DNA of 39,688 nucleotides, from assembly GCA_964414015.1 (NCBI GenBank), contig CAYPUE010000003.1, forward strand, positions 1-39,688. Reading direction: 5' to 3'. A program made the translations under genes and the position numbers. Positions 22,938-29,350 of this stretch are shown piece by piece. The stretch is from JAUSEW01 sp964414015 (GTDB lineage: Bacteria > Patescibacteriota > Microgenomatia > Levybacterales > UBA12049). Positions within the stretch are counted from its first letter, which is position 1. Each line of letters begins with the position of its first letter. The notes under the pieces were generated by a model that saw nothing but the letters and a program-made list of their open reading frames with translations, was not told the DNA's origin and did no database searches.

Positions 22938-24341
22938 TCATTGAGAGTACTGTTTAAGAACTTGCGCAACTCCTTGAGAAAGAACATCCACTGCAGTTTG
23001 GGGAGATGTATTTCCTAAAACAGATTCTACTGCCTTGCCAAGATAAGCATTCATTTTGGAATTTAAACCATTATCATATGTGCTATCTACGAAAAATGAA
23101 GAAACCGCATCTTTTGCCTGTAGGACAAATGGATAAACATAAGTATTAGTTTTCAAAGAATCTGCTAGGTCTATTCTTGCGTAGGGCTGACCAAAAAGTC
23201 TGGTTTTTGCTTCTTCGGTAAAAAGTTTTTCCTGCGTTCCTTTTTGCGCTAAAAATTTAATAAATAAAAGCGCTTCTTTCTGATGGCTGCTCTTTACGGA
23301 AACACCATTTGCCCAATAGCTTGCAATCGTCATGTTTTGGCTGCCAAGATGGGGCACGGGATAGATAGCAAATGCAAGATTTGGATTTATAGCTTTTATC
23401 GCGAAAAAATCCCAGGAATAACCAAAATACATAGCCAAATTCCCTTTAGCGAAAGCTAACATTGATTGGTCTAAAGTATTATCCCAAATATTACTCTCAC
23501 CCATTGCAAATGCAGTGTAAAAAGTTAAAGCTTCACTTGCTGCTTGAGAGGTTTTGGGAATATCATACAAATTTACTCCATTTTGAACGAAAAGCAAAGA
23601 AATTATATCCGGAGCATGAGTAATGTTGTTAAATGTTCCCAAAGCAGCCCCTGAAGTTGTTATTTTATTATTGGTGTCTTTAACCGTAAGTCTTTTTGCG
23701 TCATTGGTAAAGTCAACCCAAGTGTTCGGGACTTGAAGGTTAGCCGTTTCAAAAAGCTTCGTATTGACATACAGAGAAAGAGTATCTATTCCAACCGGAA
23801 TCCCATATATCGCCCCATTTTTAATTAAATCTGTATTTGCGACCGGATAAAACCATTTTGCAAAATCATCTTTGGTAAGCGTTTCTTTTGGTAAAGGCAA
23901 AAGATCCGAAGATAGCATTGGCCACCACGTATTATGAAAAGTGAAAATATCCGGACCTGTACCATTTTTAATTCTGGTAGCAAGTGTTTCCCTATACTTT
24001 TTTACGTCCTGAACTGCGTAATTAATTTTAATATTTGGGTTCTCTTTTTCAAACTCCGTTATTGCCGACCGCATTACCGAAGGACTCTCCCATAAACCCC
24101 AGTACGATAATGTAACTTGAGTTTCTTTTGGTTTTTGTAAGCCGGGAAGCACAATCTTAATAAAAAGAAAGACTAAAGCAATAACAGTAACTACCGCTAT
24201 TATAAATTTTAAAATATTCCTATTGGGAGCTTCTGCTGGCGGCTCTTGAGCTAATTCCGATTCAGGCAACGAAGAAGTACCTTCTTCTGGCTGGGAGGGC
24301 ACAAATACCTTAGGATTTTGAAAAATTGTATTCTCATCCAT
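22938..24341 (-). CDS. Membrane-tethered extracellular solute-binding protein (family 1)
   Basis: 467 residues. A cytoplasmic Pro/Glu-rich stretch (1-42) and one membrane helix (about 44-66) are followed by a family 1 (sugar-type) binding protein: VTLSYWGLWESPSVMRSAI, FEKENPNIKINY, NGTGPDIFTFHN, AKGNLAMYFGYSWD. No lipobox cysteine is present; the helix replaces the lipid anchor. The usual ABC permease genes are not in this window, so the transporter may lie elsewhere or the protein may have another sensing or binding role. It starts next to an overlapping divergent promoter shared with vanW. Confidence 0.85.
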   Translation of the reverse strand: MDENTIFQNPKVFVPSQPEEGTSSLPESELAQEPPAEAPNRNILKFIIAVVTVIALVFLFIKIVLPGLQKPKETQVTLSYWGLWESPSVMRSAITEFEKENPNIKINYAVQDVKKYRETLATRIKNGTGPDIFTFHNTWWPMLSSDLLPLPKETLTKDDFAKWFYPVANTDLIKNGAIYGIPVGIDTLSLYVNTKLFETANLQVPNTWVDFTNDAKRLTVKDTNNKITTSGAALGTFNNITHAPDIISLLFVQNGVNLYDIPKTSQAASEALTFYTAFAMGESNIWDNTLDQSMLAFAKGNLAMYFGYSWDFFAIKAINPNLAFAIYPVPHLGSQNMTIASYWANGVSVKSSHQKEALLFIKFLAQKGTQEKLFTEEAKTRLFGQPYARIDLADSLKTNTYVYPFVLQAKDAVSSFFVDSTYDNGLNSKMNAYLGKAVESVLGNTSPQTAVDVLSQGVAQVLKQYSQ

Positions 24342-24352
24342 ATGCTATATTT

Positions 24353-24360
24353 AGTATAAT
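24353..24360. promoter_or_regulatory. Overlapping divergent -10 boxes
   Basis: TATAAT on the plus strand (24355-24360, 21 nt before the vanW ATG) and TATACT on the minus strand (24353-24358, 11 nt before the binding-protein ATG) share four base pairs. Only one polymerase can bind at a time. Confidence 0.5.
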
Positions 24361-24381
24361 ACCACATAGGCCTCATATCAA

Positions 24382-25797
24382 ATGAAAATCTTACATACTA
24401 AAAAACATAAGCTGGCGAAAATTGCGAAAGAAGCCCTATGGGTTATCATTGGCGCGTCTTTAGGCATTTTTTTATTGGCGAGCTTTACCCTGATTATTTT
24501 TGAGAAAATAAATGCCAACGTAGTTTATCCCGGCATCACGGCAGATAGAATAAATTTGGGCGGAAAAACCGAGCAAAGAATAAAAGATTATTTTGCCAAA
24601 AAAAATGACGCGTTTGGCAATACGAAATTTGTTTTTTTAAGTAATGACGACACTGTTACAATTTATGCGAAAGATATTAATTATGGGTTCGATGAAAATC
24701 TTATAGCCAAACAGGCAATTAGCTTAGGGCGTTCCGAAGGAATACTTTCCAACATAAATATAATTCTAAGTGCTTATCTCAACGGACTAAATCTCCAAAC
24801 TTCTTATCATTACTCGGAAGAAAAACTGCAAAATTTATTAATGCCAACTGCCAATAAAATGTATGTCGCACCTGTTGACGCAGTATTTAATCTGCAAAAT
24901 GGTAAAGTGTCTGTTTTTACTCCTTCCTCTGATGGCCAAGAGATAGATATTGAGGCTATAAAAAGCGAGCTTAATGCCAACTTCCAATCCGTAGCAACAG
25001 GAAAAATTAAAAGTTTGGTTATTCCTATTCCTGTCAAAATCCTAAAACCAAAAATCACCATAGATAAAATTAATAATCTGGGAATTAAAGAACTTATTGG
25101 TGAAGGAAATTCTCTTTTCCAGCATTCTATAGTCAATAGAGTTTATAACGTAACTTTGGCGGCAACCAGATTAAATGGAATTTTGGTAGCCCCAAATGAA
25201 GTATTTTCTTTCAATAAAGCTTTGGGAGATGTCTCCGCATTTACAGGATATCAGCAGGCGTATATTATAGCCAACGGAAGAACAGTGCTTGGAGACGGAG
25301 GAGGAGTATGTCAGGTTTCCACAACGCTTTTTAGAGCAGTTCTCAATGCAGGGCTCCCGATAATAGAAAGACATGCTCATGCATACAGGGTTGGTTATTA
25401 CGAGCAGGATAGTCCTCCGGGAATTGACGCGACAGTTTATTCTCCCAGTGTAGATTTTAAATTTAAAAATGATACCGGCAAATATATCCTTATTCAAACT
25501 TCAATTAATCCGGATATTGAACAGCTAACATTTCTTCTCTATGGAACAAGTGATGGGAGAAGCGTTACTTTGACCAAGCCTATTGTCACAAATGAAGTTC
25601 CTCCCCCGCCGGATGTTTATCAGGATGATCCAGCTCTGCCAAAAGGAATCATTAAACAGATTGACTTTTCCGCTTGGGGCGCAAATGTTTCTTTTACAAG
25701 AACAGTAATGAAAGATAATAAAGAATATTTATCCGATAAATTTACTTCCAATTTTCAACCCTGGCGGGCTATTTATCTTAGAGGAACTAAGGAGTAA
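24382..25797 (+). CDS. VanW family protein
   Basis: 471 residues. An N-terminal membrane helix (about 17-42) and an extracytoplasmic region with a peptidoglycan-binding-like part (about 55-220) lead to the VanW domain (about 255-400): LNGILVAPNEVFSFNKALG, YIIANGRTVLGDGGGVCQVS (with the conserved cysteine) and RVGYYEQDSPPGIDATVYSP. A C-terminal beta-rich domain follows. VanW proteins are tied to cell-wall metabolism, but their biochemistry is not established. First gene of a plus-strand cluster, only 1 nt from the next start. Confidence 0.9.
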   Translation: MKILHTKKHKLAKIAKEALWVIIGASLGIFLLASFTLIIFEKINANVVYPGITADRINLGGKTEQRIKDYFAKKNDAFGNTKFVFLSNDDTVTIYAKDINYGFDENLIAKQAISLGRSEGILSNINIILSAYLNGLNLQTSYHYSEEKLQNLLMPTANKMYVAPVDAVFNLQNGKVSVFTPSSDGQEIDIEAIKSELNANFQSVATGKIKSLVIPIPVKILKPKITIDKINNLGIKELIGEGNSLFQHSIVNRVYNVTLAATRLNGILVAPNEVFSFNKALGDVSAFTGYQQAYIIANGRTVLGDGGGVCQVSTTLFRAVLNAGLPIIERHAHAYRVGYYEQDSPPGIDATVYSPSVDFKFKNDTGKYILIQTSINPDIEQLTFLLYGTSDGRSVTLTKPIVTNEVPPPPDVYQDDPALPKGIIKQIDFSAWGANVSFTRTVMKDNKEYLSDKFTSNFQPWRAIYLRGTKE

Positions 25798-25798
25798 T

Positions 25799-26284
25799 AT
25801 GGAAAAGATTTTAACAGTTAGAGAAGCTGCTGTTATTGCTGAAAAAATTAGAAAAAATAATAAAAGCGTTGTGTTGGTTGGCGGATGCTTTGATATTCTG
25901 CATATCGGACATTTGATATTTTTGGAAAAAGCGAAAGAACAAGGGGATGTTTTATTTGTCCTTTTGGAAAGTGACACTAATATCAAAAAACTAAAAGGAG
26001 AGCATCGTCCCGTCAATATACAAAAAGACAGAGCCTCCCTTCTGGCAGCCCTTAAAGCTGTAGATTATGTAATTCTTTTGCCAAATATAATCACTAATAA
26101 TCAATACGACGAAATCGTAATGCAAATCAAACCTTCGATAATTGCGGTAACCAAAGACGACCCGTCAATACATCATAAACAACGTCAGGCAAAAAAAGTG
26201 AATGGAAAAGTAATTGCCGTTACGGAAATCATCCAAGACCAATCCACTACCCGGCTCGCAGAATTAATTTCTCAAGATTTATGA
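25799..26284 (+). CDS. RfaE/HldE-type adenylyltransferase domain protein
   Basis: 161 residues. A cytidylyltransferase-fold protein with GGCFDILHIGH (28-38, H35-x2-H38). It has VNIQKDRASLLAALKAVDYV, typical of the family, and DQSTTRLAELI in place of the usual STTxLI end. The likely reaction is NMP transfer to a phosphorylated sugar or alcohol; the substrate is unknown. GGAG lies 4 nt before the ATG, just after the vanW stop. Its stop overlaps the next start by 4 nt (ATGA), a second place where TGA acts as a stop. Confidence 0.8.
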   Translation: MEKILTVREAAVIAEKIRKNNKSVVLVGGCFDILHIGHLIFLEKAKEQGDVLFVLLESDTNIKKLKGEHRPVNIQKDRASLLAALKAVDYVILLPNIITNNQYDEIVMQIKPSIIAVTKDDPSIHHKQRQAKKVNGKVIAVTEIIQDQSTTRLAELISQDL

Positions 26285-26745
26285 GCAAAAAGATTTCTTT
26301 CCTTTTGGCGCTTTCTCTTTTGTTAATTGGAATTATAGTGTTTGCAAATTATTCCAATAATAAATCCTCTGTTGCAAAAACACCAAAAATTACAATCAAT
26401 AATCATACCTTTAATCTCTACGTTGCCAAAAGTTCCCAAGATAAAGAAATAGGTTTATCTAAATATTCAAATCTTCCCCAGAGCCAAGGCATGCTTTTTC
26501 CATACGGTACTCCCTCGTATTATTCTTTCTGGATGAAGGATATGAAATTCCCAATTGACATTATTTTTATTGCTAATAATCGAATCGTTGCAATTTATCA
26601 AGACGTACATCCTCCGAAAGAAAGGCAAAATCTCATTATTTATCGCCCCGAAGAACTATCCGATATGGTTTTGGAGATAAATGCGGGATTATCCAAAAAG
26701 TATAATTTTAAAAAAGGAGATTCTGTAAAGACAGAGAACCTTTAA
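26281..26745 (+). CDS. DUF192 family exported protein
   Basis: 154 residues with an N-terminal membrane helix (about 5-23). It has the DUF192 pattern: LYVAKSSQDKEIGLSKYSNLPQSQGMLF, then SFWMKDMKFPIDIIFI and VLEINAG near the end. The family's function is not established; members are small extracytoplasmic beta-rich proteins. Translation is coupled to the adenylyltransferase gene by a 4-nt overlap. Confidence 0.88.
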   Translation: MSKKISFLLALSLLLIGIIVFANYSNNKSSVAKTPKITINNHTFNLYVAKSSQDKEIGLSKYSNLPQSQGMLFPYGTPSYYSFWMKDMKFPIDIIFIANNRIVAIYQDVHPPKERQNLIIYRPEELSDMVLEINAGLSKKYNFKKGDSVKTENL

Positions 26746-26749
26746 TCTT

Positions 26750-27829
26750 ATGAAAATTTTAGGTATAGAAACAAGCTGTGACGAAACAGGAGTTGCCATT
26801 ATAGATGCTAATATTAAAACTAAAGAGTTGAAAATTTTATCCAACGTAGTTGCCTCCTCGCTGGCACTTCATTCTCAAACAGGAGGGATTATACCTAATG
26901 TTGCTGCCCGCGAACAGGCAAAATATATGATTCCGGTCATAAAAGAAGCATTGAGTTCAACCCGCGGGGTTGACTTACAAAACCCCGCGGGTTCGATCGA
27001 TGTTATTGCCGTTACTGTTGGTCCGGGATTAATCGGATCGTTATTGGTAGGAGTAGAAACCGCAAGAACTCTTGCTTATGTTTTGGAAAAACCACTAGTT
27101 CCGGTTAACCATCTCATCGGACACATCTACGCGAATTTCATTAACGAAATTCATAATTCAAAATTCATAATTCATAATTCTGCTGCCGATATGGAATTCC
27201 CGGCCATTGCTTTAATAGTTTCGGGGGGGCATACCGATCTTGTCTACATGAAAAAGCATGGCAGCATCGTGTGGCTTGGCGGTACCCGCGATGATGCGGC
27301 AGGAGAAGCTTTCGATAAAATCGGCAGACTTTTGGGAATTACTTATCCTGCAGGCGCCAAAATTGAAGAACTGGCAAAAAACGGAAACCCAAAAGCCTTT
27401 AATTTCCCGCGCCCGATGATTTATTCCAAGGATTTTGATTTTTCCTTTTCCGGATTAAAAACCGCTGTGCTCCGCGAAACCAAAAGCTTATCACCCGCTA
27501 TTAACTATGAACCATTAACAATTAACAACATCTGCGCCTCCGCACAACAGGCAATCGTTGATGTCTTAGTTGCGAAAACAATTAAAGCCGCACAACAATA
27601 TGAAGTTAAATCCATTCTTCTTGGAGGCGGAGTCGCTGCCAATCAAAAACTCCGTGACGAATTTAAATGGAAAATGACAAATGGAAAATGCAAAATAGAT
27701 TTTTTCGCTCCGCCAAAAAATCTTTGCACTGACAATGCAGCAATGATCGCAGCTGCCGCCTTTTTCAATGGCAAACAGGAGGATTGGAGAAGTATTATAG
27801 CTAATCCGGAACTCTATTTCGACTATTAA
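26750..27829 (+). CDS. tsaD: tRNA N6-threonylcarbamoyladenosine transferase TsaD
   Basis: 359 residues, slightly longer than usual (about 340). Transfers the threonylcarbamoyl group to A37 of ANN-decoding tRNAs with TsaB and TsaE. Signatures: GIETSCDETGVAI at the N-terminus, the metal ligands H121 and H125 (NHLIGHIYAN), LIVSGGHTDLVY, GEAFDKIGRLLG, FSFSGLKTAV and LGGGVAAN. The extra length comes from in-frame repeats: a GC hairpin (residues about 70-84), an AT-rich tandem (about 132-146), and two further AT-rich repeats near residues 250-262 and 305-316. All fall where loops are expected, so function is probably kept. Confidence 0.96.
   Translation: MKILGIETSCDETGVAIIDANIKTKELKILSNVVASSLALHSQTGGIIPNVAAREQAKYMIPVIKEALSSTRGVDLQNPAGSIDVIAVTVGPGLIGSLLVGVETARTLAYVLEKPLVPVNHLIGHIYANFINEIHNSKFIIHNSAADMEFPAIALIVSGGHTDLVYMKKHGSIVWLGGTRDDAAGEAFDKIGRLLGITYPAGAKIEELAKNGNPKAFNFPRPMIYSKDFDFSFSGLKTAVLRETKSLSPAINYEPLTINNICASAQQAIVDVLVAKTIKAAQQYEVKSILLGGGVAANQKLRDEFKWKMTNGKCKIDFFAPPKNLCTDNAAMIAAAAFFNGKQEDWRSIIANPELYFDY
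26959..26993. repeat. Intragenic GC hairpin repeat in tsaD
   Basis: A perfect 13-bp inverted repeat, AACCCGCGGGGTT (26959-26971) / AACCCCGCGGGTT (26981-26993), with a 9-nt spacer. Encodes TRGVDLQNPAG. Confidence 0.85.
27149..27180 (+). repeat. AT-rich tandem repeat in tsaD (ATTCATAATTC type)
   Basis: Three ATTCATAATTC-like units (the first two separated by AAA), encoding IHNSKFIIHNS between the HxxxH metal site and the next conserved block. Confidence 0.8.
27501..27529 (+). repeat. AT-rich repeat in tsaD (TTAACTAT / ATTAACAATTAAC)
   Basis: A short run of related TTAAC units, encoding NYEPLTINN. It resembles repeat-derived sequence elsewhere in the window. Confidence 0.5.
27665..27696 (+). 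repeat. AT-rich repeat in tsaD (AAATGGAAAATG type)
   Basis: Two AAATGGAAAATG units separated by ACA, encoding KWKMTNGKCK in a loop before the last conserved motif. Confidence 0.6.
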
Positions 27830-27836
27830 AAAAGTA

Positions 27837-27865
27837 TTGTCAATAATGTATAGTAGAAATAGCTT
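27837..27865 (+). promoter_or_regulatory. Promoter TTGTCA-17-TAGCTT, 6 nt before rmuC
   Basis: The -35 TTGTCA (27837-27842) and -10 TAGCTT (27860-27865) are 17 nt apart, with exactly 6 nt to the ATG. Confidence 0.45.
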
Positions 27866-27871
27866 AGTATT

Positions 27872-28870
27872 ATGAATATCCAAATTATCCTTATTCTAGT
27901 TTTGGTGCTCGCAGGCTTTGGTGTAATTATTTTTATCATCAATAAAAAGCTGTCCTCCCCTAACAATAAACCTGACGATACCCTGCTTGAATGGCTAAAA
28001 ACTATGCAGGGTTCTATTGATTTATCTTCATCTAATATGGTAAAAACCCTTCAGGAAAATTCAAAGCAATTAAACGAACGGCTCGATAAGGCTGCTGCCG
28101 TTATTAGAGATGTTGGTAAAGAAGTTGGCCAGATGAGCGAAATCGGAAGAGGCATGCGGGAGCTTCAGGATTTTCTCAAAAGCCCGAAATTACGAGGAAA
28201 TATCGGAGAGCAAGTTCTTAAAGACCTTATCTCGCAAATGTTTCCTAAAAATACTTTTAACCTGCAATACCAATTTAAATCCGGACAAAGAGTTGATGCG
28301 GCGATAAAAACCGATGCCGGCATTTTACCAATTGATTCAAAATTTCCCATGGAAAATTTCCAGAAAATGACCAAAGCAGAAAGCGAGAAAGAGAAAAATG
28401 ATCTCCAAAAAGAATTTATCAGGGATGTCAAAAAACACATCACCGATATCGGGAAAAAATATATTCTCCCTGAAGAAGGAACTATGGATTTCGCGTTAAT
28501 GTATGTACCAAGCGAGTCTGTATATTATGAGCTGGTTAACATAACCGAAGTGATGGACTTTGCCAGAAGACAAAGAGTTTATATTGTATCTCCAAGCACT
28601 CTTTATGCGCATCTTCAGACCATACTTCTTTCCTATGAAGGCAAGAAAATTGAAGGACGTTCCCGTGAAGTTTTCAAAATGTTAAGAGCCATACAGGGAG
28701 ATTATGAAAAAGTTTCGGGGAATATGGAAATCTTGGGCAGGCATATTAATAATGCTTCAGGACAATTTTCTAATGTCAGTAATGTGTTTGGGCAGCTTGG
28801 ACAAAAACTTAATTCGACTAAAAGTCTTGAAGGGGATACCATAAAGGAGGTGAGTGAAGGAAATGAGTAA
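27872..28870 (+). CDS. rmuC: RmuC family DNA recombination protein
   Basis: 332 residues, shorter than E. coli RmuC. An N-terminal membrane helix (about 4-24) and a coiled coil (about 45-100) are followed by the RmuC core: SPKLRGNIGEQVLKDLISQM, FKSGQRVDAAIKT, LPIDSKFPMENF, FALMYVPSESVYYEL and VSPSTLYAHLQTI. RmuC limits recombination at short inverted repeats and has a nuclease-like fold; its biochemistry is unsettled. That is of interest in a genome carrying many short inverted repeats. Its 3' end contains the SD of the next gene. Confidence 0.92.
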   Translation: MNIQIILILVLVLAGFGVIIFIINKKLSSPNNKPDDTLLEWLKTMQGSIDLSSSNMVKTLQENSKQLNERLDKAAAVIRDVGKEVGQMSEIGRGMRELQDFLKSPKLRGNIGEQVLKDLISQMFPKNTFNLQYQFKSGQRVDAAIKTDAGILPIDSKFPMENFQKMTKAESEKEKNDLQKEFIRDVKKHITDIGKKYILPEEGTMDFALMYVPSESVYYELVNITEVMDFARRQRVYIVSPSTLYAHLQTILLSYEGKKIEGRSREVFKMLRAIQGDYEKVSGNMEILGRHINNASGQFSNVSNVFGQLGQKLNSTKSLEGDTIKEVSEGNE

Positions 28871-29279
28871 ATTTTTAATTGTTATCATAGTTGTTGCTAT
28901 AATTGCCGGAGTATTTATATTGTCTAATAAAGGCTCCAATCAAACTCCAGCACAATCAGGATCTCAAAACCAACAGGTAACAACTCCGCCTGCTCAAGGA
29001 CAAAAACAAGCTGAAGCTATTGTTACGGTAACGACTTCCGGATTCGTACCTCAAACTTTAACGATTAAGGCTGGCACAAAAGTTGTTTGGATGAATAAAA
29101 GTGGCGGGACAGTCACTGTAAATTCAGCCGTACATCCAACTCATCTTGTTTATCCGCCTCTTAATTTAGGAGAGTTTGGTGACGGATCATCCGTACAGCT
29201 TGGATTTGATAAACCTGGAACATATAAATATCATAACCATCTAAATCCAAGTCAGACGGGAACCATCGTTGTTGAGTAG
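28863..29279 (+). CDS. Membrane-anchored cupredoxin-like protein lacking usual copper ligands
   Basis: 138 residues from the ATG at 28863, chosen because a strong SD, AAGGAGGTGA (28844-28853), lies 9 nt before it; an upstream GTG at 28854 would not fit the SD. A membrane helix (about 5-21) and a Gln/Pro-rich linker (23-50) precede a plastocyanin-like domain: GFVPQTLTIKAGTKVVWMNK, HPTH (H91, H94), FDKPGTYKYHNHLNPSQTGT. The usual C-terminal loop Cys, His and Met ligands are replaced by N125, N128 and Q131, while extra histidines H124 and H126 appear. It may bind metal through a histidine set or none. Overlaps the rmuC stop by 8 nt. Confidence 0.8.
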   Translation: MSKFLIVIIVVAIIAGVFILSNKGSNQTPAQSGSQNQQVTTPPAQGQKQAEAIVTVTTSGFVPQTLTIKAGTKVVWMNKSGGTVTVNSAVHPTHLVYPPLNLGEFGDGSSVQLGFDKPGTYKYHNHLNPSQTGTIVVE

Positions 29280-29335
29280 AAATACAGTAAACTACTAATG
29301 GCAGAAAGTTTCCTTTAATAAAGGTGTTTTGGGTG

Positions 29336-29344
29336 TGGTAAAAT
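29336..29344 (+). promoter_or_regulatory. Extended -10 TGGTAAAAT, 6 nt before the uvrD-like gene
   Basis: TG-G-TAAAAT, a 6-nt spacer (atcccc) and ATG. No SD. Confidence 0.6.
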
Positions 29345-29350
29345 ATCCCC

